The notes below the pieces were generated by a model. It saw only the letters and a list, made by a program, of their open reading frames with translations, searched no databases and had not been told where the DNA came from. A stretch of 11,351 bases of DNA from Acidobacteriota bacterium. GTDB lineage: Bacteria > Acidobacteriota > Terriglobia > UBA7540. Position 1 is the stretch's first letter. Each line of letters opens with the position of its first letter. The translations under genes and the position numbers were made by a program. Location of the stretch: positions 1-11,351 of the forward strand of contig JAJYJL010000128.1 in NCBI GenBank assembly GCA_021789565.1, in the 5' to 3' direction. Below are positions 1 through 5,424 of this stretch, piece by piece.

Positions 1-106
1 CGATCTCAAAGGCTTGAAGGGGGCTCAGGGAAAACAGGGGTCGGTGCGCCCAATACAAACGAGGAAAGTCCCGGTTCCCTACGAGGAGCATGTCGAAATT
101 ATATGA
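1..106 (+). CDS. C-terminal end of an unidentified upstream gene (partial)
   Basis: The second reading frame is open from the window edge to a TGA at 104-106 and encodes about 34 residues ending in VPVPYEEHVEII. The stop overlaps the ATG of the next gene as ATGA (103-106), a common arrangement for translationally coupled genes in bacterial operons. The segment is too short to assign a family. The first frame is also open through this stretch, so the alternative is that this is simply the 5' part of the downstream gene or non-coding DNA. The ATGA overlap and the lack of any start codon in the first frame before 103 favour a real upstream gene end, but this is inference. Confidence 0.4.
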   Translation, partial: DLKGLKGAQGKQGSVRPIQTRKVPVPYEEHVEII

Positions 107-1677
107 GCGCGGATTCAAATGAAAAACCAACAGATCCTTTTAGTTCCGATCCTTCAGTCCAGAAGAACCTCGACCGCTTTCCCGGTCGTATTCCTCGGCG
201 GAGGTTTCTGCTGGCTAGCCTGGGAGCCGTAGCGAGCTATGTGAGCTGCGGAGGCTCCGCAACCAGCGGCGGCAGTTCCGGCGGCAATCCGATTGTCGAG
301 GAGAACAAGAAAGCAGGCGATCCTTCATGGAAACTCCACAATGCGGCGACGAACCATGAGATTGAAGGCTTCGCTTCGGCCACCAGCGTGAACCGCGGCG
401 ACACGATCAGCTTTTTTGTGAACACAACCGATGCCGCGTACACTTTGGCCATCTACCGCATGGGGTGGTACGGAGGGGCTGGAGCCAGGCTGGTTTCCCC
501 ACCTGTGACCCTTAATGGTATCCAGCAGCCACTTCCAACGCCGGCCGCGAATACGAATTTGGTTGAGTGCCACTGGGAGAGCAATCACCAGGTGACCACC
601 GCCAGCAGCAGCGACCCTACGGATTGGGCCAGCGGCTTTTACCTCGCCAAACTAATAGCACAGACGAGCGGGAAAGAGGCCTACATCGTTTTTGTCGTCC
701 GGGATGACGGGCGTCAGTCCGATCTGCTTTTCAACTCGAGCGTCAACACTTATCAGGCCTACAACCCCTGGGGAGGATTTTCCCTTTACACGAGCCCCCG
801 GGCTTACGAAGTTTCTTTCAACCGCCCCTATCAGACCTGGTACGGAAGTCAGGATTTCCTTCAGTTCGAGTACAACATGGTCCGCTTTCTGGAACGAGAA
901 GGTTATGACGTGACGTACTGTACGGATGTCGACACCCATGAAAACGGTGACTCCCTCATCCCCGCCCATAAGGGATTTTTCATAGCCGGGCACGGTGAGT
1001 ATTGGACATGGCAGATGCGGGATAATGTGGAAGGGGCCAGGGACAAGAACGTGAACCTGGCATTCTTCGGTTCCAACACTTCATACTGGCAAATCCGATA
1101 TGCGCCCAGCAGCATCACCGGAGACAAGAACCGCACGATCATTTGTTACAAATACGAGGCCATGAAGCTGGACCCCTATGCGCTCGATGGCGACCCGAGC
1201 AATGATTACCTGATTACAACTCAGTTCCGGCTGCCTCCCGTGAACCGCCCCGAGGACCAGATGTGCGGTGCCATGTACAACGAACCCATCGGGGCCGGGC
1301 CGATAAACGCCGACGTTATAGTGACAGACGCTTCGAACTGGGTTTTTCAGGGCTCCAACGTGCAAAACGGGACCCACCTCCATGGGCTGCTTGGGTCCGA
1401 AGTGGATGAGATGTTTGCCAATGTTCCTCCTGGCGTGGCCAGCATTGCCCACTCTCCCTACACTGATCTCGCCACCGGGCAGACCTTGTATTCCGACATG
1501 ACGGTCTATTCGGCCTCCTCCGGCAGCACGGTTTTCGATGCTGGCACAAAGTGGTGGAATTGGGGCCTCGACTCTTTTACGCCGGGCACGGTCCACCCGG
1601 ACCTGACGAATCCTATTGCTCAACAGGCTACCAGAAACATTTTGAAAAAGTTCGGCGCTCTACCCGGCACACCGTAA
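103..1677 (+). CDS. Tat-exported N,N-dimethylformamidase beta-subunit-like protein
   Basis: The 524-residue product resembles the large (beta) subunit family of N,N-dimethylformamidase, an iron-dependent amidohydrolase. An N-terminal twin-arginine-type signal is visible: RRRFLLA at 32-38, a hydrophobic stretch, then Cys49 in a YVSC context. That is a poor lipobox, so it may be a Tat lipoprotein or a soluble exported protein. A Ser/Gly-rich linker follows. Family-like motifs are YQAYNPWGG (217-225), GHGEYW (296-301) and SNTSYWQIRY (324-333). The characterised enzyme binds iron through two Tyr and one Glu; Glu299 and nearby Tyr are candidates, but I could not align them. Many genomic members are annotated only by this domain, so amidase activity here is uncertain. 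The ATG at 103 has GAGGAG at 83-88, a long 14-nt spacing, and overlaps the preceding stop (ATGA), so translation may be coupled. No small-subunit gene is visible next to it. Confidence 0.85.
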   Translation: MSADSNEKPTDPFSSDPSVQKNLDRFPGRIPRRRFLLASLGAVASYVSCGGSATSGGSSGGNPIVEENKKAGDPSWKLHNAATNHEIEGFASATSVNRGDTISFFVNTTDAAYTLAIYRMGWYGGAGARLVSPPVTLNGIQQPLPTPAANTNLVECHWESNHQVTTASSSDPTDWASGFYLAKLIAQTSGKEAYIVFVVRDDGRQSDLLFNSSVNTYQAYNPWGGFSLYTSPRAYEVSFNRPYQTWYGSQDFLQFEYNMVRFLEREGYDVTYCTDVDTHENGDSLIPAHKGFFIAGHGEYWTWQMRDNVEGARDKNVNLAFFGSNTSYWQIRYAPSSITGDKNRTIICYKYEAMKLDPYALDGDPSNDYLITTQFRLPPVNRPEDQMCGAMYNEPIGAGPINADVIVTDASNWVFQGSNVQNGTHLHGLLGSEVDEMFANVPPGVASIAHSPYTDLATGQTLYSDMTVYSASSGSTVFDAGTKWWNWGLDSFTPGTVHPDLTNPIAQQATRNILKKFGALPGTP

Positions 1678-2009
1678 ACACTCGTGAAACCGCGGCACGG
1701 CCTTCGTTTTCGAGTATCTCGGCTCCAGTGCTTAAAGTAATTGCTGGACCATGAGCGAGCTTGTGCTTGGGGCGACCACACCGCGACACCTCGACTATTT
1801 CCTTCTCGGACCACTTCGGGTTCCTCACTCAACCTTCGACCAAGATTGTATGCGCGCCTTGGATTAATCTACTGCACCATGCCGGCTGCGGGCGCGTCTA
1901 CTGGCGCGGCTCGCATGGGGAACCGATTATGAAAACCCTGTCGCTCGTTCTGGCCAGAAATTTTTAGGATGGTGTTTCACCGGGCGTGAAGTTCTACAGT
2001 GATTGACTG
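1678..2009. other. Gap between convergent genes, no recognisable gene
   Basis: These 332 bases separate the convergent dimethylformamidase-like gene and the methyltransferase gene. Short open frames exist on both strands (for example 1741-1932), but none has a Shine-Dalgarno sequence with good spacing and none gives a protein I recognise. A hairpin-like sequence lies just after the upstream gene and a short ACAGT/ACTGT dyad lies at the methyltransferase stop. The stretch could be decayed coding DNA, but I see no residual domain. Confidence 0.5.
1680..1715 (+). terminator. Possible 3' hairpin after the dimethylformamidase-like gene
   Basis: ACTCG (1680-1684) pairs with CGAGT (1711-1715). Inside it, GAAA (1686-1689) can pair with TTTT (1707-1710), and a small CCG/CGG stem lies within the loop. 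The structure begins three bases after the TAA. No T-tract follows, so it is at best a weak terminator or an mRNA 3'-end stabiliser. Confidence 0.2.
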
Positions 2010-2627
2010 TTATCGCCTGACGGCAACAATTACCCCGGTGGCCCAGTCGAGCGGGGCCATGGCGAAACGATCGTCGCCGGCCAGTTGATTGATCAGGTGA
2101 GCGACCCTCTCCACGTGGGCCTTGGGCCATTTGGGAAGAGGCGTCATGTCATCGACGATGTAAATGCCGCCGGGCTTTACAACTTTCAGGCACTCCTCCA
2201 GCCCCTGGTACTTGCCGGGAATGGCATCTGCAAAAACAAAGTCAAAAATTGCGGCGGCCTGGCGTTTCAGGAACCCGAGCGCATCTTCAAGCACCAGCGT
2301 CAGGCGGTTGTCGCCGCCCAGAAACTCGCGCGCCACCTGCTGATGATTGGGATCGAAATCAACGCTGGTCAGGGTTGAACCCGCGTCCATCCCGGCCAGT
2401 ATCCATGAGGTCGCCACGCCGGTGCCCGTTCCGAGTTCCAGCAGCCGGCCGCCGGACCTTGAAGCCGCTAGGGCGCGGAGCAACGCCCCGGTGCGGGGTT
2501 CCGAGGCCATGTCAAACCCCATGGCGCGGGTCCGGGCCGCGATTCCATCGAGCGCCGCGGGCGGAGCAACCAGGTTGAGATCATTCAGTCCATTCGTTTC
2601 GAATGTCATGCCGCCCATTGTAATCAT
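2010..2627 (-). CDS. Class I SAM-dependent O-methyltransferase
   Basis: The product of about 205 residues has the layout of small O-methyltransferases of the catechol-OMT/Methyltransf_24 type, which transfer methyl groups from S-adenosylmethionine to small hydroxylated substrates. The glycine-rich SAM-binding motif I is LLELGTGTG (62-70), preceded by the SEPRTGALL helix typical of the group. The acidic end of beta-2 is SVDFD (88-92). LEDAL (113-117), FDFVFADA (128-135) and IVDDM near the C-terminal third follow, fitting the divalent-metal-assisted type. The substrate is unknown. Four in-frame starts are possible: TTG at 2645 and ATG at 2627, 2618 or 2609. None has a clear Shine-Dalgarno, and I chose 2627 as the longest ATG form. 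The gene is divergent from the cupin gene across a 256-bp gap and convergent with the preceding gene. It ends in a small ACAGT-GATTG-ACTGT dyad (1996-2010). Confidence 0.85.
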   Translation of the reverse strand: MITMGGMTFETNGLNDLNLVAPPAALDGIAARTRAMGFDMASEPRTGALLRALAASRSGGRLLELGTGTGVATSWILAGMDAGSTLTSVDFDPNHQQVAREFLGGDNRLTLVLEDALGFLKRQAAAIFDFVFADAIPGKYQGLEECLKVVKPGGIYIVDDMTPLPKWPKAHVERVAHLINQLAGDDRFAMAPLDWATGVIVAVRR

Positions 2628-2697
2628 GACGGTCGAAAACTGCAAAACGCATTCTTCTGCGGGCGGCCCGGCCGAAAAGAACCAGAGGCCGGCAGGC

Positions 2698-2703
2698 TAT
2701 ACT
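2698..2703 (+). promoter_or_regulatory. Possible -10 box upstream of the cupin gene
   Basis: TATACT lies in the 256-bp divergent gap between the methyltransferase and cupin genes, about 180 bases before the cupin ATG. No convincing -35 hexamer sits at the usual distance, so this is only a candidate. Apart from this and the cupin ribosome-binding site, I see nothing specific in the gap. Confidence 0.2.
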
Positions 2704-2871
2704 TTACGGTGGGACGGGGCATCGATGAATCGACACCCATGGTCGAGATTCGCGGGCGCGGTATCCCGAGCAAATCGAGCAATCGCTGATGGTCAGGAAT
2801 GTGTTCCCGGGTTGCGTCCCGGCCGCCGCGCCGGGCGTGCACGCAGGGCAAACGCGTGTTACCTTCAACCA

Positions 2872-2879
2872 AAGGAGGT
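2872..2879 (+). promoter_or_regulatory. Strong Shine-Dalgarno of the cupin gene
   Basis: AAGGAGGT is a near-complete anti-16S complement ending four bases before the ATG at 2884. It fixes the cupin start and shows that the longer open frame running through from about 2347 is not the real gene. Confidence 0.8.
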
Positions 2880-2883
2880 CATC

Positions 2884-3278
2884 ATGGAAATCAAAAGAGT
2901 TGGTTCACAACCTTCCACCAAGGGACCCGCAGAGTGGTTCACCGGCACGGTACGCATCGATCCGTTGTTTCAGGCGCCCGAACCGGCGCGCATGATGGGC
3001 GTCAGCGTCACCTTCGAGCCCGGCGCGCGGACCGCATGGCACACCCATCCGCTGGGCCAGACGCTCATCATCACCTCCGGCTGCGGCTGGGTGGGGCGTT
3101 GGGGCGGCCCCGTCGAGGAAGTCGGGCCGGGTGATGTGGTCTGGTTCCAGCCGGGCGAGAAGCACTGGCACGGCGCCTCGCCCACCATGGCCATGACGCA
3201 CATTGCCGTTCATGAAAAAAGGACGGCAAGCCCGTCGACTGGTTGGAACAGGTCAGCGACGAGCAATACCGCAAGTAG
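2884..3278 (+). CDS. Cupin hydroxynitrile lyase homolog, frameshifted near 3' end
   Basis: This looks like an ortholog of the manganese cupin hydroxynitrile lyases of Granulicella tundricola and Acidobacterium capsulatum, which release or add HCN at aldehydes (R-mandelonitrile chemistry); the physiological role is unknown. The sequence opens MEIKRVGSQ, and [15 protein letters not shown] and [18 protein letters not shown] follow the family closely. His53, His55, Gln59 and His94 are the family's metal ligands as I recall them, and the catalytic His106 is present. The frame breaks after residue 112: G plus six A (3214-3220) reads GAA AAA AGG. One additional A would restore [19 protein letters not shown] and a TAG at 3276-3278, giving 131 residues, the family length. 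As sequenced, the zero frame runs on to 3426 with a foreign tail. This may be a sequencing or assembly error, a real mutation, or slippage. Position 110 is His (Gln in the Granulicella enzyme) and position 40 is Val (Ala there). The start is set by the strong Shine-Dalgarno at 2872-2879. Confidence 0.85.
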
Positions 3279-3279
3279 T

Positions 3280-3297
3280 CCGGCAATCCTGCGCCGG
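3280..3297. terminator. Possible bidirectional hairpin between convergent genes
   Basis: CCGGC (3280-3284) and GCCGG (3293-3297) form a 5-bp stem with an 8-base loop in the 36-bp gap between the restored cupin stop and the VOC gene stop. A T-rich CATTTCTCT follows on the plus strand. The position suits a shared terminator, but the stem is short. Confidence 0.3.
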
Positions 3298-3314
3298 CAG
3301 CGGAGGCATTTCTC

Positions 3315-3755
3315 TCATGCCCAGGGATTCCCGTGCTCTGGTTGCCAGGTTCCGTCGGCTGTCCCATACGGGCTGGCTACCACCACGACATATCCGTCCG
3401 GATCTCGCATCCAGCACTCCCAATGATTCGGCCCGCCGTCGCCATCGGGAGGGTTGCGATGTTTGGGCAGCACAATTTCCACGCCCATCTCGGCGGCGCG
3501 TTGCATCACGGCGTCAAAATCGTCCACTTCGAACCAGAGCAGGACGCCGTTTCCATAGGGCTTGTCATCGCGGTTGCCAATCCGCCCATGGTGGTGTTCC
3601 ACTTCGAAGCTGTGCAACTGAAGGACCAGTTGGCCGTTTGAAACCAGTTGCTCGTAATGGGAACCTCCATGAAAACTTCGGCAGCCCAGCAGTCGCTGGT
3701 ACCATCGGCTGCTGGCTTCCACGTCGGTTACTGCGATGAGAGGTTGAGGTCGCAT
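3315..3755 (-). CDS. VOC family (glyoxalase/bleomycin-resistance fold) protein
   Basis: The 146-residue product has the paired beta-alpha-beta-beta-beta fold signature of the vicinal oxygen chelate superfamily. It opens with [24 protein letters not shown], typical of module one. The middle [22 protein letters not shown] starts module two, and the C-terminal part contains [22 protein letters not shown]. Candidate metal ligands include the N-terminal His/Glu pair near SHYEQL and Glu in HWECW, but which are used cannot be decided by eye. Family members include glyoxalase I, ring-cleaving dioxygenases and antibiotic-binding proteins; the substrate is unknown. The frame is open further upstream to 4031, but that part is antisense to the tautomerase gene. 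The ATG at 3755 gives the normal family length and starts exactly at the conserved fold. There is no clear Shine-Dalgarno; a TATAGT six bases upstream may mean leaderless transcription. Confidence 0.88.
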   Translation of the reverse strand: MRPQPLIAVTDVEASSRWYQRLLGCRSFHGGSHYEQLVSNGQLVLQLHSFEVEHHHGRIGNRDDKPYGNGVLLWFEVDDFDAVMQRAAEMGVEIVLPKHRNPPDGDGGPNHWECWMRDPDGYVVVVASPYGTADGTWQPEHGNPWA

Positions 3756-3761
3756 TCCGGC

Positions 3762-3767
3762 ACTATA
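3762..3767 (-). promoter_or_regulatory. Candidate -10 box for a leaderless VOC transcript
   Basis: On the minus strand TATAGT ends six bases before the ATG at 3755, so transcription starting about seven bases downstream of the box would begin at the start codon itself. No Shine-Dalgarno is present, which fits leaderless translation. A good -35 hexamer is not seen. Confidence 0.25.
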
Positions 3768-3842
3768 ACACGTTCCCAAATGGCGAACCGCGCCTGAAAT
3801 CATACTGCTCGTCATCGCTGAATGATTCCCAAGGAGTGAAGC

Positions 3843-4076
3843 ATGCCCCACGTTATCGTCAAGCTCTATCCGGGAAGGTCTGAAGAACTCAAGACACGGC
3901 TCGCCGAAGAACTCGCCAAAAGCGTGATGAACGTTCTGAACTTCAGCGAAGAGGCGGTTTCGGTCGCGATTGAAGAAATCCAGCCTCAGGATTGGGCGGA
4001 GAAGGTTTATCAACCGGATATCCTTGACCACCCGGAAAGGGTCTACAAGAAACCGGGATACAACCCATTCGAATAG
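3843..4076 (+). CDS. pptA: 4-oxalocrotonate tautomerase family protein, PptA-like
   Basis: The 77-residue product belongs to the tautomerase/MIF superfamily of small enzymes that use an N-terminal proline as catalytic base. The protein starts Met-Pro-His, so Pro1 would be exposed after methionine removal. It resembles E. coli PptA (YdcE), a 77-residue dimeric tautomerase, over its whole length: the opening MPHVIVK, the central SVAIEEIQPQDW and the C-terminal KKPGY are shared patterns. The natural substrate is unknown; PptA acts on phenylpyruvate-type enols in vitro. The start is well supported by AAGGAG at 3831-3836, six bases before the ATG. The gene is divergent from the VOC gene across 87 bp and lies 166 bp before the aldehyde reductase gene on the same strand, so the two could share a transcript, although a hairpin lies between them. 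Confidence 0.88.
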   Translation: MPHVIVKLYPGRSEELKTRLAEELAKSVMNVLNFSEEAVSVAIEEIQPQDWAEKVYQPDILDHPERVYKKPGYNPFE

Positions 4077-4184
4077 TGCAGGGATTTTCCCCGCAACCGA
4101 AATTCGAGGCCTGCATCAAAAATAGAGGCCCACAGGGTTGCAGCAATAAAGGGCATTTTTCTATCAGTGGCTTGTTTCCTGCGC

Positions 4185-4210
4185 CGCATGCCGGCCTGTT
4201 CTGGCATGCG
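4185..4210 (+). promoter_or_regulatory. Strong dyad/hairpin in the leader of the aldehyde reductase gene
   Basis: CGCATGCCGG (4185-4194) pairs with CTGGCATGCG (4201-4210), a 10-bp stem with one G-T pair and a six-base loop. It ends 19 bases before the AGGAG Shine-Dalgarno (4229-4233) and 33 before the ATG. It could be a repressor operator (GCATGCC dyad), a 5'-leader RNA structure, or a weak terminator for the tautomerase gene. No immediate T-run follows, only ATTTT about six bases on. The rest of the 166-bp gap contains no gene. Confidence 0.45.
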
Positions 4211-4242
4211 CGTCAAATTTTCCAATTTAGGAGCGTAAGTTC

Positions 4243-5301
4243 ATGTACAAAGCGAAAGCCTATTCGGCCGCCAGCGCCACATCGCCGCTGGCCTCCACGG
4301 TGATCTCGCGGCGAGAGCCCACCGAAAATGACGTCCAGATTGAAATTCTTTTCTGCGGCATCTGCCACTCCGATCTCCACACGGTCCGCAACGAGTGGGT
4401 CGAGTCCATGCCCACCACCTATCCCTGCATTCCCGGTCATGAAATTGTTGGCCGCGTCACCAGGGTCGGCTCCGCCGTAACCAAGTTCAAGCCCGGCGAC
4501 ATTGCCGCCGTCGGCTGCATGGTGGATTCCGACGGAACCTGCCCGGAATGCCGTGCCGGCCAGGAGCAGTTCTGCCCCAACGTCACCCTCACCTATAACT
4601 TCCCCGACAAGCACCTGGGAGGCGTCACCTACGGCGGTTATTCCGACAGCGTAGTGGTGGACGAGCGGTTCATGCTGCGCGTTCCTTCCGGCCTCGATCT
4701 CGCCGGGGCCGCGCCTCTGCTCTGCGCTGGAATCACCACCTACTCACCCATGCGACACTGGTGCGTCAGCAAAGGCAAGAAAGTGGGCGTGGTGGGGCTC
4801 GGCGGTCTGGGCCATATGGGCGTGAAGTTTGCCCACGCGCTCGGGGCCCATGTGGTGGTTTTCACTACTTCACCAGGCAAAAAGGAAGATGCGCTGCGCC
4901 TCGGCGCCGATGAAGTGGTCATCTCCCGCAATGCCAACGAAATGCAGAAGCACGAAGGCAGCTTCGATTTCATTCTTGACGCCGTCTCCGCCGACCATGA
5001 CATCAATGCCTATATCAACCTGCTCAGCCGCGACGGCAACATTACCCTGGTGGGCGCGCCGCCCAAGCCTCTCGATGTGGCTGCCTTCAGCCTGCTGATC
5101 AGGCGCCGCAGCCTTTCCGGCTCGCTCATCGGCGGCATCGCCGAAACCCAGGAAATGCTCGATTTCTGCGGCAAAAACAACCTCACCTGCGACGTTGAAG
5201 TCATCCCCATCCAGAAGGTGAATGAAGCCTACGAGCGATTGCTAAAGTCCGACGTGAAATACCGCTTCTCCATCGACATGGCTTCGCTCAAGTCGGAGTA
5301 G
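4243..5301 (+). CDS. yahK: Zinc-dependent NADP(H) aldehyde reductase, YahK-like
   Basis: The 352-residue medium-chain dehydrogenase aligns by eye with E. coli YahK along its whole length; this cinnamyl-alcohol-dehydrogenase-type subfamily mainly reduces aldehydes with NADPH. The GroES-like domain carries the catalytic zinc ligands Cys41 (GICHSD), His66-Glu67 (PGHE) and Cys161 (PLLCAGITTYSP). The Rossmann motif is GLGGLG at 185-190. FTTS at 207-210 followed by basic residues fits NADP preference. The C-terminal part includes IGGIAETQEMLDFC and a VKYRFSIDM ending, both characteristic. In the structural zinc lobe the usual four-Cys set is Asp97, Cys100, Cys103 and Cys111; YahK has Cys in the first place. 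AGGAG at 4229-4233 lies nine bases before the ATG. The gene is convergent with the thioredoxin-like gene, and 123 bp separate them. A role in carbonyl detoxification is likely; the natural substrate is unknown. Confidence 0.95.
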   Translation: MYKAKAYSAASATSPLASTVISRREPTENDVQIEILFCGICHSDLHTVRNEWVESMPTTYPCIPGHEIVGRVTRVGSAVTKFKPGDIAAVGCMVDSDGTCPECRAGQEQFCPNVTLTYNFPDKHLGGVTYGGYSDSVVVDERFMLRVPSGLDLAGAAPLLCAGITTYSPMRHWCVSKGKKVGVVGLGGLGHMGVKFAHALGAHVVVFTTSPGKKEDALRLGADEVVISRNANEMQKHEGSFDFILDAVSADHDINAYINLLSRDGNITLVGAPPKPLDVAAFSLLIRRRSLSGSLIGGIAETQEMLDFCGKNNLTCDVEVIPIQKVNEAYERLLKSDVKYRFSIDMASLKSE

Positions 5302-5323
5302 GCGTGGTCAGGGGGGGAGTGAC

Positions 5324-5335
5324 CGGAGGCCTCCG
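5324..5335. other. 12-base palindrome between convergent genes
   Basis: CGGAGGCCTCCG is a perfect palindrome in the 123-bp gap after the aldehyde reductase stop. It has no loop and no T-tail, so it is not a convincing terminator. Nothing else stands out in the gap. Confidence 0.3.
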
Positions 5336-5424
5336 TTCAGAAGCAGGCCTGCCGGCAAGCTCTGTGCTTTCAGGAAGCCGCGAGTCTGAGGCTCTCCGCC
5401 GTGACGAACCGGTGATGGGTCCCT

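Noticed and set aside
90..122. Small ORF (ATG at 90) with well-placed GAGGAG overlapping the dimethylformamidase-like start
   Set aside because: It has only ten codons and could be a leader peptide, but the short length and the competing upstream frame leave it unsupported.
1741..1967. Two short overlapping frames in the gap after the dimethylformamidase-like gene
   Set aside because: No good ribosome-binding site and no recognisable protein; composition does not distinguish them from chance.
2347..3426. Long plus-strand frame of 359 codons through the cupin
   Set aside because: The first part is antisense to the methyltransferase and the last part follows the frameshift. Only 2884 to about 3220 is the real cupin, fixed by its strong ribosome-binding site.
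3203..3739. Plus-strand frame of 178 codons
   Set aside because: It is antisense to the VOC gene and Arg/Pro-rich, with no domain.
3756..4031. N-terminal extension of the VOC frame
   Set aside because: It is antisense to the tautomerase gene, adds no conserved sequence, and the family length is reached from the ATG at 3755.
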